From the NCBI GenBank assembly GCA_963920525.1, contig OY986438.1, positions 48,330,288-48,394,287 on the forward strand: 64,000 nucleotides of DNA, in the 5' to 3' direction. A program made the position numbers and the translations under genes. This DNA comes from Dichetophora obliterata. Lineage: Eukaryota > Arthropoda > Insecta > Diptera > Sciomyzidae. Below the pieces are notes generated by a model. It saw nothing but the letters and a program-made list of their open reading frames with translations. It was not told where the DNA came from and did no database searches. Shown here one piece after another: positions 33,097 to 45,542 of the stretch (position 1 is its first letter; every line of letters begins with the position of its first letter).

Positions 33097-33539
33097 CCCT
33101 TTCAGTGGATTTGCAATGCTTTTTTTTAAATCAAATTGTTTGGTTCTATGAAAAACAGATGAACCAACATGATAAAAATAAAGCAAGAGCGATATTTGAC
33201 ATTAAAGTCAGTTCGATTTTGTGCCGAAGAAAAGGAAAAATCAACCGGACAAAAATCAAACTTATATTTTTTATCTTTTTATGACTTAAATGATAATAAT
33301 ATCCTCTTAGGGTTCAAAAAACAAAGCTCTGAGGGGTTGGAAAACCTTCAAGGGATTAAAAAAAAGATTTTGTGCAGAACAGGAGCGAAACAATTTTTTC
33401 TTTGTACAAGCTTGCAAAACGTAAGTAGCGCAGGTAAAAATCAAAGGTTTGTTTTTTTCATCTTTTTAGGACCTAAATCATAGCAATATTACCTTAAAAA
33501 ATGTATTGTGTTCTTAGTTTAGCCTAGTCATTGAAAGGG
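33097..33539. mobile_element. piggyBac-like MITE (TTAA), 443 bp
   Basis: TTAA at 33093-33096 and 33540-33543 flank inverted ends CCCTTTCAGTG and CCCTTTCAATG. Internally, two direct repeats about 185 bp apart share AAAAATCAAA and ATCTTTTTANGACNTAAAT. A plus-strand frame of 104 codons (33169-33483) spans most of it but shows no transposase motif. Confidence 0.75.
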
Positions 33540-33543
33540 TTAA

Positions 33544-36500
33544 ATATAATGATAAAAATTAAGTGAATTGCTTGTGCGCGGGTCGGGAGGAGGATTGATT
33601 TGACACATTTTTTCAAATGATAAATTTGTATAACTCATTAACTCATATTGTATTTTATTTTCTTTTTTGGTTCAGATATAAATAATTGATGTGATTAATG
33701 CGAAACTGACACAAAGCCTATTATAAAAAAGCCGGGTAATGAACTTGTTGTTATCACAATTGACTTAAATATAATTACGAAAAAGTCTGACATGCAAGCG
33801 CATTACACAAGAAATTATCTCGTATTAACTTAAAATTTGCATTCATCTGTCTGTAACTGTGTTTGAAAAGCCGCAATGATTGTATTTACCTAACCTTATT
33901 AAGTCATAGGATTAAAAAAAAGAAACGATTAACAATTAGGATCAGCTAAACGCTTGCTTAATGCTTTTTTTAATTAAAATTACTGCAATAAGAATTGATT
34001 ATATGAATATTAAAGTGATAAAAACTTGATGAGCAAATCTAATCCATTAGAAGTTTACAGTAATTTACGTTTGCCAAGCAAAATCTCTATTCAGAGTTAA
34101 CATATTTTCGCACACTAGAATCGAAAATCATTTAAGGGGAGGTTCTCAGGAAGCTCACCAAAAAACTAATATTTTTTCAATTTTTCGATAGCTTATGATG
34201 TGTAAAATATGTTCCCAAAGCGGTTTGGCCGATAAGGATTGTATAAAAAAGTTATCGCATACGAAAGGAACCCATATTTTCATAAATGAACTAGAAAGCC
34301 AATCTTAAAATACGTTTTCTGAAAAAACATGTTTTTCAAACTGGTTTCCACGATATCTCAATAACTTCTATATGGACTGACTTGGATTTTTTTTATTTAT
34401 TTTAAGAGCACTTTAAAGAGCTAAAAATGTGAAGGAACTGTACTTAAAGTTCACATGTCCACCATTTTTAGCAATTTTCAACTATTTATTGATATTAGAG
34501 GTTCAAGCTCCAATAAATATAATATAATTTATAAAAATTTTTGGTTTTTTATATCAGATGGCATGAACGTGCTTGTGCGATGGAAACTGTTTGGGTAACT
34601 TTTTTTTAACGTAACGTTTTTTAACGGCGCATTGACACTTCACATTACACTTTTATGCACAATGCACAATATTTTCCTACACTTCAAGAATCAATTAATA
34701 ACTGCTAAAAATCGCAAGGAGTTCATTTACTTCCTTCTATGAAAAAAAAAATCAAGAACATCACCTTTGTTTTAGACCTCTAGATGGGCACCTGCCCTAT
34801 CCAGTCTGGTTAGACAGGCCGAAAAATATGATATTTTCATGAATGTGTTTTGGAAAAAGTAAAAAAGATATGTACTTAAAACTTTTCAGGTATAGCTCTC
34901 CATTTGGGGTCGCTGACATGAATATTAATTTTCAATTCCGAGAAATTTCTTAAATTCCGCTCCTGTATTTGTTTAGCTTTTACTATTAAATTTCATTGTG
35001 AGCTTTTTTGTACGCTTTTTCTTTTTTTTTGATAATTTCAACGTTTTTCACTTAATCAAGATTGCCAAAGTTAGAAAAAATGTCAACATGTTATTATTTT
35101 CAATGTGATTGACAACAACTGACCACTGAAAATGACACAGTGAAAACCCATCAAAAGTCTAGCTTAAATTATGAGCGTATGAGTAACATTAGCAAGTAGA
35201 GCATACCTAGCGTATGAGTAACATTAATTGCTTTGAAGCGTTGAAAGCGGGCAAGACATATGTGGATTGTCAGAGGTTTACAGACAATTTCAAACGATTT
35301 TTAGACATAGATTTGTTCAGCAAAGTTGTTGGCCAGAATAATAAGAATAACTTTGCTGAAGAAACAAAAATGAAATTCTTAATGCTTCACGAGTTATCAA
35401 CATGATAATAAATGTATATCTTGAGTAATTTAAAAAATAAATGTTTTGCTCTAAAGTCTGCGGTAAAGTGGCCAAACGGATGTCACCACAAATATTTCTC
35501 ATATTAAAAATAAGTGTAAAATCTTTAAATTATTAAATACAGATTTTCGTGCAGCACAGTGTTTTCATAACATCAAATTCTCTTTGTGGATATAACAACT
35601 TCGGGTCATGTTCTTATAAGGACTTTCTACATCTTTCAATTTAAATTTAATTTAGGATTTTGAGGAATTTCATTCAACCAATATTTTAAATATGAAAATA
35701 GTAACTCAAAAACACTTGCCTATGAGATTTAAGTAAAATGGGATGAAAACCGACCTTAAAACGGCATTTAAACCTATTCAAAAATAGTAAGGAAAATGGT
35801 TTGGTTCTTATTTGACCGTTATAGGCGGCTAAGGCAAGGATATATAAATAATAAAAAACACTGTCACTGAAAGTCTTAAAAGTTATGTTCTTATTAAAAG
35901 GACTTTAAGACAGAGATAATATAATCTATTGAGGTCTTTTTTTGATAAAGCGAAACTCTGATATCTTGAAGACGAGGCATATAAAGTAATTTTCAAAAGT
36001 ATTAAATTTTTACAGTGTAAAACTGAAACTATGACTTTTTTAAGTTCAAGTATTCTTTATTGATTATTTCAACCAAATACGAATGACCAACTATAGAATA
36101 GCATTTGATAGCAATACCTAGCCTTAAGATTTGTAAACACTTTTTAATCTACTAAGCATTCAAATACTGTAGAGCTCTCAGACATAACGTATATTATACA
36201 TTTTTTTATTTTGTTTTGATTACTTTTTATATAAAATTCTTTAGTATAATTTTTTAACCAAACAAAAACAAAAATCCAGCCTTTCTTGTATCTTTATTCA
36301 CAGCATGAACTAGGTTGCTAGGTCATTTTAGAAGCGTATCCAAAACATTGCGAGCTAAATGCGGCAAAAAGTTTAATTAATAGCTTTGCAAAAATTCGCC
36401 AAACTTGTTAGCCAAGATAAAGCACAAAGGCAGAAACATATGCAAGCTTTTTGCATCTTCATCTGTTTTAAAGTGTTAAAATGTTAAAATAACAGTTAAT

Positions 36501-36782
36501 ATTTATAAAAACATTTTTATTTTTTAAACGATGATATCAACATCAATTCTTTTTGTACAAATGGCACAATTAATTTTAGATATCATCAGCAGATCGAGTT
36601 AAACGTGTGGCTTGCTTACGTACAAAATCTAAACAAAAAATGTACATGATTAACAACGGTTTTAAGAAAAACCAACAACATTTGTTTTAATTACAATTCA
36701 AACTGATTCCTTTATTTCGACTTCAACAATAGCTGCAAATGAATTGCGGTTTCAAAAGCAGCGCCAGCCCGCCACCAGCTAC
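33544..36782. other. No gene seen
   Basis: Unassigned AT-rich DNA. Near 34130 a TTTAAGGGGAGGTTCTCAGG looks like a possible element end, but I found no partner. Frames such as 35214-35405 have no motif. Confidence 0.4.
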
Positions 36783-36972
36783 TACACTCAAAATTATTTG
36801 TGTGTAAATATTACTAGTAACTGCGTCCATTCTACGAGTTTTATTCGTAGTTTTCAGCCACGAATAGGATTCGTAGAATCGACGTATATTAGTACATATT
36901 ACGAATATTTTATTCGCAAGAAACAAATGTATATTGTACGAATAAATTTGTTACATTTACGAATAATCATAA

Positions 36973-37604
36973 TCTATATATATATATAAAATGGAATGTG
37001 TGTTTGTTTATTTGTTTGTTTGTACCTTATAGGAGACCAAACCTCTGGACCGATCTTACTGAAATTTTCACAGCATTTAACTGGGACTCTGGCATGATTA
37101 ATAGGGTACTTTTTCGACCACGCCCACTTTTACGCCCACTTTTTTAAAATTATGTAATGGCTCCCATATAGTTTTTAACAGATTTACTTCAAATTGTATA
37201 CCCATTATACTCCAGGCGAGGTAGAAATAAACATTTCCTACGCCACGCCCCCTTTCACGCCCCTTTTCACGCCAAATTTAAGTTTTAAACTTTTTGTTCT
37301 CTCTACTGTTTGTTTATTTGTTCCTTCCAACGGATTATTTTTTATTTGGTAGTATATTGCTCTTAGTACTGTTAACGTCGCCATATTACTATGAACCACG
37401 CTCACTTCACCGCCCCCTTTTTTAAATTCAGATACTTACTTATACCACTAACAATGTTTGCTATATAAAATACTTTTTGTAATATGTATTTACCTAAAGT
37501 TTTATATACTTTTTATCTACAGGTAAGGTAGCCATAGATTTTTTTATTACCAAATCCCTTTTTTTCGCCCTATTTTACTTTAGTTAAAATTAATTTGCTT
37601 TCAA
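36973..37604 (+). mobile_element. Helitron 5' fragment
   Basis: It starts A|TCTATATATATATATAAAA and continues with GTTTGTTTGT, then CTGGACCGATCTTACTGAAA. No CTAG end precedes the next Helitron start at 37605, so its 3' end is missing. Confidence 0.75.
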
Positions 37605-38702
37605 TCTATATATATAAAAATGAATGTCTGTCTGTCTGTTTGTTTGTTTGTTTGTTTGTGCTTTATAGGAGACCAAACCCTTGGACTGATCTTCCTGAAA
37701 CTTTCACAGCATTTTACTATGACTCTGGAAAGAATAATAGGCTATATGAAGTTTTTATTGGCCAAAGGGGCGTGGTACTGCACATATAACCCAAAAATTT
37801 AAATCGCCATATTTTGGGCATTTTTTGACCTACGTTGATGCTATTTGGTACATATGGTATTGGCATAATTAGAAATACGTACCAGAGAAAAGTGGGTGGG
37901 ACCACACCCATTTTTAGGAAAATTAAAAATCGCAATATAGTCTTAACTACTGGACCGATCGTCATTAAATTTTCACAATAGGATATTCTTACGAAATAAT
38001 AAATTCTTGACTATATAAAGTTGTGAGTGGACGAAGGGGCGTGGCCTCGCCCATATAACCCAACATTTAAAATCGTCATATCTTGGGCATTTTTGACCAA
38101 CGGCGGCAGTATTTGCTATATATGGTATTGGCATGAATAGAAATACGTACCAAAAGAAAAGTGGGCGGAGCACGCCCCTTTGTTTGCGATATATTGGAGG
38201 CTGGACCTGATAACCGATCTTAAATTTTCACAGCGTTCAGTTTTGACTCAGGAATACTTATTATATGATAATATTTTTCGACCATGCACACTTTTGCACC
38301 TACTTTTTTACTACGTTTATTAACAGATTTACCACAAATTTAAAATACATATTAATTAAAAAATAGTGGAGTAGCCCCATTCTCTTTCTTCCACCACTGT
38401 CTTCAAAACAGCTGATTTTATAATACGTGTTAATTAAAATAGAGAGTGGGGTAACCCCATTCTCATTCTCCCACAACTGACTGCGAAACAGCTGATTGTG
38501 TAATTGATTGGTCTTAAAATAAAAAGGGGGAGCATGAAGCAAATTACATGCGATTCAGTGCTGAATTCTAATTGGTTTACAACAAAAAAAGAGGCGAAGC
38601 ATTGCAATAATTAAATTAAATAAATAAATTTTTGTAAATATATAAATACTTTTAATTTTATTTTATACGAGGGGGGTAGCGAAGCACACCGGGTTCAGCT
38701 AG
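37605..38702 (+). mobile_element. Helitron (non-autonomous), complete ends
   Basis: It starts A|TCTATATATATAAAAATG and ends CACCGGGTTCAGCTAG|T. Internal tandem units of about 265 bp begin near 37686, 37953 and 38206 (GGACCGATC and TGAAATTTTCACA; GGGGCGTGG; TTGGGCATTTTTGACC). A 75-bp duplication lies near 38350-38520 (GTGGNGTANCCCCATTCTC; AACAGCTGATT). No Rep/helicase gene, so it would need enzyme from another element. Confidence 0.83.
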
Positions 38703-38721
38703 TATCTTATAATAAAAAAAA

Positions 38722-39100
38722 GTATTCTGTCTGAGATGGGGTTTGAACCTCGGCTTTTCAGCACTCCGCCAGTAGGCTACAGCCACTTTACAATGATACA
38801 GTTCCTTATATTCTTTAGTTGTTCGACAAACCAGGCAAAAAAAAACATTCTGTCTGAGCTGGAGTTTGAACCTCGGTTCTTTAGCTTACGGGCCACGCAC
38901 TCTACCAGTAGGCTTTAGCACCTTTACAATCATACAGTGCCTTATATTCTGTTGCTGTTTGACAAACCAGCAAAAAAAATTTTGTCTGAGCTGGGGTTTG
39001 AAATTCGGCTCTTTAGCTTACGGGCCACGCACTCTACTAGTAGGATACAGCCACTTTACAATCATACAGTTCCTTATATTCTGTAGGTGTTCGACAAGCA
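38722..39100 (-). repeat. Tandem trimer of tRNA-derived units
   Basis: Three units start near 38725, 38848 and 38980. On the minus strand each has TAGCCTACTGGTAGAGTG (A-box-like, slightly varied), CCCGTAAGCTAAAGAGCCG, then GGTTCAAACCCC (B-box-like) and CAGCTCAGACAGAAT. Between heads lies a shared 3' part with GTCGAACANC and ATATAAGGNACTGTATGATT. Unit 1 lacks about 12 bp in the middle. The units are SINE-like; none folds as a standard tRNA. Confidence 0.8.
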
Positions 39101-39549
39101 AAGCTGAACGATTTCGGTTTTCAATTTTTCAGGCTCAACTAATAATTCATACATTGTACGAATAATTTGTACGGTCAACCTACGAATGAATTGTTCCTAC
39201 TCATATTATTTTTCATTCGTAAATAGTACGAAAGCATTAGTAAATGCTATGAATGTAATGAAAGAAATTACAAAGTTATACGAGAAATTTGAGAATATTA
39301 TTATTTATATCTACGCAATCATTCGTACAATGCACAGATACGAATTATTGTATTTTTGTTTACTAATATCATGTATATAAAACAAATATATTCGTAGATA
39401 CTACATCAGGTATTAGAAAAATTTTACGAATGCATTCGGAAAGATATTACAATACAAATACTTTGTATATTGTACAAATATTTGTTGAATGTACGAATTG
39501 CTTACGAATATCATTCGTAGAAATTTTACTAATAAATTTTTTGAGTGTA

Positions 39550-40119
39550 TTGATTTGAAAAAACACAGCAGCATCAACTCTAAATAAGGAAGCCAGTTTC
39601 CCAACCTGGTGGCGGCTTTAACAACATCAACCCAAATACAGACGTCAAAAACTGTAGCTAAAGCCACAGCCAACAAGAACTAAAACTACAAATGTTTCAA
39701 ATAGGAAAGACTGGTCTGTGTTCAAGCCAAATATTGTTGCTTGTTTTTGCCACGATTTTTTAAGATTTTTGGTTACTAGACAGAAGATTGACTGACTGAC
39801 AGGCAGCAAAGAGTTTAAGAACAGATTTGGCACAGCTTTTAAAATCAAAAAAGTCTCTTTAAAATCAATTGTAGCAGCTTCAGAAAAATATTGTTGTAGA
39901 TAATGAAGAAGAAAAAAAACGACATAAAGCTTTAGTTTTGTTATAAAAATCTAATTTTTTGTGAATAAAAAAAATTGAATTGAAAGCGTTTCAAAACACA
40001 ACTCTTTATTGGAGTAAAACAGGTTTTTTTACGTAGTTACCTACTGGTACTGGTTGCATCCATAGATTGCCGATCTGGGAATTCCTGTAAACTTTTCAAA
40101 ACTTCCTGCAATCTCAGTC
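39550..40119. other. No gene seen
   Basis: CA- and AAC-containing sequence similar in style to the exon-like islands (39555-39850), but without a supportable frame. Confidence 0.35.
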
Positions 40120-40122
40120 TTA

Positions 40123-40407
40123 GGCCGCGTTCATAGTGGACGCTTTGGCCGAAGTTGATTTATTATTGATTTGTCGAGCTTCTTTTGATCATAGTGAACG
40201 CTTATTCAACGCTTCACAAAGTAGCTTCTTGAGCTTATTGGTGTTTATAATGTGAGGAAGCGAGATGGAGATGTAAGCGCTGAAAAGCATTTAAAAAATA
40301 GCTTTATGATATATTTATACTTGCACTATGGAATCTTTGAACATTTTCCATATGATGTTCAGCTAAACCTCTTGGCTAAGCAAAAAGCGTTCACTATGAA
40401 CGCGGCC
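40123..40407. mobile_element. PIF/Harbinger-like MITE, 285 bp
   Basis: The inverted ends are GGCCGCGTTCATAGTGGACG and GGCCGCGTTCATAGTGAACG, with exact TTA duplications at 40120-40122 and 40408-40410. A 3-bp TWA target and GGCC-start ends are typical of PIF/Harbinger. Confidence 0.88.
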
Positions 40408-40569
40408 TTAAAGTTGTAAACTTCTTAACCACAAAAACGAAGCTACATACGATCATATTATAATAAAAAAGGAGCACAAACACTATCATTCTGTATCGTA
40501 TACATACATTAACTTGTCTTAATGTTGGCGTAGGAAGTACTCAATACAAACAGCATGCGGTAGCTTTAA

Positions 40570-41050
40570 CCCAGATATGCCCATTGCTTGAGCGTGGTCT
40601 TTTTAAAAGTACTTTTATATTATTTTAAAAGCTTGGAGTTAATTGAAAAAAGTGGTTTTTGAAGCCGTACTATATATAGGTCACCAAACTTTAAGGTATC
40701 ACAAGAACAAAACTAAAACACAATAATGAAACGTTCACGCATATAACTATCAAGCTACTCTTCATAAATATCAATTCGACCAAAATATAGTATTTATTCA
40801 CTTGTAAATGTACAAAATTTTACTTACCGTACAAACGTGGCCCCATATTCAGTCATTTTGAAAATATTACAAATTAATAATTCAAAAACTCAAAAATAGT
40901 AGCAAAATAATGCAATCACACAACCTCCCACGAGGTATTGATGAGTACTGAGTATATGAACAAAAAAAAAAGCGGTACTTTGATAAACGTGACGTATCAT
41001 GTGAACAAGTATTTTGGTGTACTATATATAGGTCATTGGGCATATTTGGG
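40570..41050. mobile_element. piggyBac-like MITE (TTAA), 481 bp
   Basis: TTAA at 40566-40569 and 41051-41054 flank inverted ends CCCAGATATGCCCATTG and CCCAAATATGCCCAATG. GTACTATATATAGGTCA occurs twice in direct orientation (40667 and 41017). Confidence 0.8.
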
Positions 41051-41054
41051 TTAA

Positions 41055-41370
41055 GCGTAGGTAAGTAAGGCTTTGTTGTGCATGTAGGTGGATCAACAAA
41101 GTTCACCCTACATGTGCTGCATGTCTAAGCTCTGTAAAATTGTGTTAGCACATCAAAAATCGTGCTATTGTGTCATTATGTGAGTCAATGTAGTGTGCTA
41201 GCACACATGGCACACTACAGAGAGTCAGCACAATGCCATAGCACAGCACTGAGTTACCCACCTCTAGTTCATTGTAGGCGGAAACTCAAAAAAGAGGAGG
41301 CAGTGGTTGATATGTTTGAAGTGAAAATGTTAATACCTTCTGATCAAAAGTACCCCAAATACTTTCATGA
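41055..41370. other. No gene; AGCACA-rich sequence
   Basis: Repeated (T)AGCACA and CACACTAC motifs (41145-41250) end in GAGTTACCCACCTCTAG, which resembles a hAT end in reverse. No left partner or 8-bp duplication was found. Confidence 0.35.
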
Positions 41371-41374
41371 AACG

Positions 41375-42180
41375 AAAAGGATTCAATTAATCCTGGATAT
41401 TAATTTTATACTCTTGAAAATAATCTCCATTGCAAGCAATACGAGTACAAATATTCCAACACTTACTCCAATCTTCAAAACACTTTTCATAGGTCGATTT
41501 TGAAATCGCCTTCAGCTTTTTCTGCAAGTTCTTCTTTATCGCCTCAATCGAATCAAAATTATTTTCGAAAGTTGTAAATTGAATCGTAGGAATAGGAAAA
41601 GTCACAAGGAGCCATGTCTGGTGAATAGCCAATTTGCGGAATGGCATGAACGTTGTTTTTGTACAAATAGTCGCGTTAAAAATGAGAGGTGAGAGCCGGT
41701 GCTTTGTCGTGAAGAAATACCAAATTGTTCCCTCACAATTCTAGCCGCTTTCGATGAAAATTTTACCTTAAACGCTTTAATATTCTCACGTAACACCTCT
41801 TACTTATTGCCTAGTCTGGCGGAAGAAATTTGAAGTGATAATTCGAATAAAAGAAAATTATCAACAAAACCTCTATTTTGAATCGTCTCTGTAGTGACTT
41901 TTTGAGGTTTTGGATCGTCTGCGAAGCACTATTTCGATCATTGATGGTTAGTTCCGATGTTATATTTATAGACCCGGTAATGATGCCGCCGATAACATTT
42001 TGACCCAAAGAAAGCGTTTTTTAAGCAATATCAATGCTGTTCTGCATCAAATTCAGCATTCTCGCCATAAGCCGAGCTTCAACTCGCCTCATGCCCAAAA
42101 CATCGTACATAACGCACCGTTCCTATCCGAAGGAGACATAAATATCTTTAAACTCTTTGTACACTGCAAGAAGCACTCAT
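41375..42180 (-). pseudogene. mariner-type transposase relic, irritans-like
   Basis: Minus-strand blocks in order: DVLGMRRVEARLMARMLNLM (about 42060-42120); IITGSINIT (the first catalytic block, normally ITGDE-W, aspartate lost); a KSKVKVLL-like QRRFKIEVLLIIFFYSN; FLHDKAPALTSHF with the second Asp (about 41685-41725); IGYSPDMAPCDF with the third Asp in D34D style (about 41610-41640); and a C-terminal KSTYEKCFEDWSKCWNICTR with GDYFQ (41400-41490). Several frames are needed. The IITG and C-terminal blocks resemble the irritans group more than the mauritiana-type copy at 45716. Inactive. Confidence 0.82.
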
Positions 42181-42431
42181 TTTTTACAAAACTATAACGC
42201 ACAAACTCCTGACAGAGTTACCAACCAGCGTGGTTTTTTTAAATGGCAAATTCCAGATACTTTTTTATCAGAAGGTGCATTTGACTCATCTAGGGATCGT
42301 CACCTCGGTATTTGCAATTACGATTTTTCAAAAACTGTGCATTTTGTTGAGGTAACCTCAGAAGGGGGACAGATGGAAGGTTGGTATATTGGGAAGAAAT
42401 GTTGGGGATGATAAATAGCACCTGGTGATAG
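42181..42431. other. No gene assigned
   Basis: A plus frame of 84 codons at 42157-42411 is open but has no motif. Near 42362-42410, GGGGGACAGATGG and GGTTGGTATATT resemble the tandem units at 57583-57960. Confidence 0.35.
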
Positions 42432-42745
42432 GTTAGGCTAGGCTAAGATGGCGGCAGGTCTTCAGACCAGCCTACTTAGACCATATTATAGGTCCGTTGT
42501 GATACCACAAAATGGAAGAAGGGAGTAATCAAGTGAAACTTTTGTGTAGGATGTTCTTAATGTGGCAGAAGCTGTATTGTGTATACTTGTAAGTCAAATC
42601 AAGTTACTAAGCGTTCCTCTCCACAAACTTTTCCTACCACCACCAACTACAACATTTCGTAGTAAATTTATGTTTTAAAGTTCCTTTGACTAGAACTGGC
42701 ACGGCCACGACTCGAACCCGGAACCCCTGAGCGACAGGTGATACA
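42432..42745 (-). repeat. tRNA-derived SINE, copy 2
   Basis: On the minus strand the head ends with CCGGGTTCGAGTCGTGG (consensus-quality B box GGTTCGAGTC). It is followed by CGCTTAGTAACTTGATTTGA, CATCCTACACAAAAGTT, TGTGGTATCACAACGGACC and GTCTAAGTAGGCTGG near the 3' end. Homologous to 20400-20765. Confidence 0.75.
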
Positions 42746-42994
42746 TTTGACCTATTTAGAAGTCATTCTGGAGGATCTATAAATAATTTTTGCGTTAATC
42801 TATACATATAATAAGACTATAAAAAAACTGTACATGAAATATCGTTTTGATATTATGGGTATTTGCGATTCATTGCTCTTGAGGATTTGTGCAGTTAGGT
42901 TTCCGTGAACACCACCATCATTATTTAAAAGCTTTCAAAATTATTCGATACACACAAGTGCTCAGCTGCTCAAGTCATCAAATTTAAGGCAGTA

Positions 42995-43130
42995 GCAGAA
43001 AAGCACTTATGCAGATTTTTGACATACGTGTATTTTGTTTTTGTAAAGTGCACTAGTCCTCTAGTCCTCAACTGCACAGGCAAGTGCACTGAAGCAGGAA
43101 TAGTATTCATTGAATACCCCTATTATTTTT
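42995..43130 (+). repeat. Dispersed repeat, copy 2
   Basis: Same family as 2352-2455. It has a CTAGTCCT duplication and a GAAGCAGGAATAGTATTC insertion relative to that copy. Confidence 0.7.
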
Positions 43131-44829
43131 GCGCTGTACATTTTGAAGGGTGTTTATTAAAAAAATTAAATTTTTAAAGTTGTTGTCTGTCTGTCCGAAC
43201 GCGCATCAAGTGGAAACTATATATGTAGAAACAATATATGAAAGAATTCTTGGCTATTAAAAGGGCTACAAACACCAACTGGACCCTACAATATGCATTT
43301 TTGTATCCAATATATGTTAAGGGGTTGTATACAGTTAGAAATTTCAAAAAAACTGATTTGTTTTTTATTTTATTTTCGTGATGTAGGGTCTGTTCGGAAA
43401 TGCATACCGCTTTTGCAGTATGCGCGTAAATGGCATTTTTCAAGCGTCTATCCACAGCTTGAATTTTTTGATGCGTATGATGAGTAACGCTAGATAGAAA
43501 AATTACATTTTAGAATGTTTGACGTTTGCAGTGCTGCAAAATTGGCCTTTTTCGAAGTTTGCGCATCATGATGCATTTCCTTACAGACCCGTAACTACAT
43601 GGATACTATATATATAAGTATACACACCAAGCTCCCTGATTTTTCTATAATTTTTTTGAATTTTTTGAACAGAATAGAACATAAAAACTGAGCAAAAACT
43701 TCAGTTTGATCTTCAAAAACACCATTCAATAACACACATACATAAAAAATTTACACGAACCGCCTAACCCGTGTAATTGTCTGTCGTAAGTAAAAACCAA
43801 AAATTGTTAAAATGAAACCTTTAAATGAAAACCTGGGTGGCTATTTTCTACTAACGATACCAATCTTTTGATGCATATTTTCTTTTTTATTGTGGGTGCT
43901 CACTATGTTTAGATTAATAAATTATAAGGGTATCTAAGAAAAATTAATTTTTTTTTGGACTCCTGACTGTATAGAACCCCTTATACCCCGTATACTAACT
44001 TTTTCATGTTTTTTAAGGATAACTAAATAACAAAATTTTCCGTTAGTTTACACCAATAACATTCTCATATCTTGAAAACTATCGAAAATCTTAGTACAAT
44101 GACTTTTTCAATATAAAATTGTTACTCGTACGTAAAGCAAAATAAAAATAAAATTCTATCTTAAGAAATACATGGAATGTATAGTTTTTACTTTTATATG
44201 CTTTTTCATCGAAAAAAGTTATCGTGAATTCGATTTGCATGTCTAAAAACCGCTAGCGGTTAAATGATTATTTTATAGTACATTAAATAATAGTATTGTG
44301 CAATATTCCTATTCACACTTTCATTTTGCAAATTCGAACAGCATTGCAAAGATGATTTGAATAACGATTTGCATGTCGCTACCTAAATATAGAAAAATGC
44401 TCACTTAGTTTTTGCTACTTTACAGGAGAATGAAAAAAATTCATAGAAATGAAAATTTTGCAGGTGCGAATTTTTTAAATGGAGTTTTTTATTTAAAACA
44501 TTTACCAATTTAATGCTGAAGCAATATTTTTGTAGCAATTCTTTTGTAAAAATCTGCAAAAAAATTACTTGGGGCCTTTCTATATTAATGTAGCGATATG
44601 TACATGTACATGGCTCTTTCGAGCTCTAAAATAATTTTTATTCTAATATTTCATACATTTTTAGGATACAACTTTATTTAGTTCATTCATTCATTCATTC
44701 ATATGAGATTTCATTGTAAACTTCACTCAAAATTAGTTTTATTGACCTAATTTATAGCAAAAAAATTGTTAAGAACATTTAAAAAAATTACTTTTTTTAT
44801 AAACAAATTGTTAAAAACAATTTTCAGCC
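43131..44829. other. No gene seen
   Basis: AT-rich sequence without recognisable features apart from a short (TTCA)n at about 44685-44700. Confidence 0.45.
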
Positions 44830-45542
44830 TAATCGTGAAACTTTTCTACCGGAGAATCGGAAATTTGCATTTTTAATATAGCAGATAAAGACATAATTTT
44901 TTTTTTACACTCATCTGTCATATTGACGGTTGACAAATTTGCACTAAAAATTTCCAAAATGTTCTTGAACTTTTTCTTAATCTTAGAGTTTAGTTAAAGT
45001 TAAAACTAGAGATCGCTTCAGACGTTCTTTTTCTGAAGTATTTTGATTTGCACCAGCTACTTTATTTGTGTCGCAATTGAAACAATAATAAAAACAACAA
45101 TTGGAAGAAAATTTATTCTTACGAAAAATAATTCTGGGCTGAAAGGGTTAACTAAAACAGCGATGCCCAGCGAAAATTATATGAAGAGTGCAAAAACAAC
45201 AACAACAAAAAGTAACATCAAAAAATTTTTAAATCTGGATGCAATGAGGAATTATCAATAATACGAGTGCTGGCAGAGTCCCCTACTAGACTTGGGTAGT
45301 TCACGAACGAACTAGTTCAATTGAACTATTCGCACTCAAGAACTAAGTGAACTAGTTCGTTGATTCTCGTTCTTTTAGATCAATCCATTTTGCAGTGAGT
45401 CAGATCGAAATGAACTAGAAAATGTTTGTTTCAAAATGGTTTGAGTCCGTGCTGATACAGTTTTTCACTAATGAACGGAAAAAAAAACTTTTTGCAAAAA
45501 CAAATTTTTGTGGCAAATATTGTGTGGAATACCCCATATGTA

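Larger units (their letters stand above)
36785..39547. mobile_element. TA-flanked element rich in TACGAAT motifs, carrying later insertions
   Basis: The ends begin CACTCAAAATTATTT and CACTCAAAAAATTTATTAG (reverse complement), flanked by TA at 36783-36784 and 39548-39549. TACGAAT or its complement ATTCGTA occurs at least fifteen times in its own sequence (36785-36972 and about 39100-39547), often clustered at the ends as expected of protein-binding sites. Its middle is occupied by Helitron sequence (36973-38702) and a tRNA-like trimer. No transposase gene. Confidence 0.68.

Noticed and set aside
41145..41270. hAT element ending at GAGTTACCCACCTCTAG
   Set aside because: No left terminal partner and no 8-bp duplication were found.
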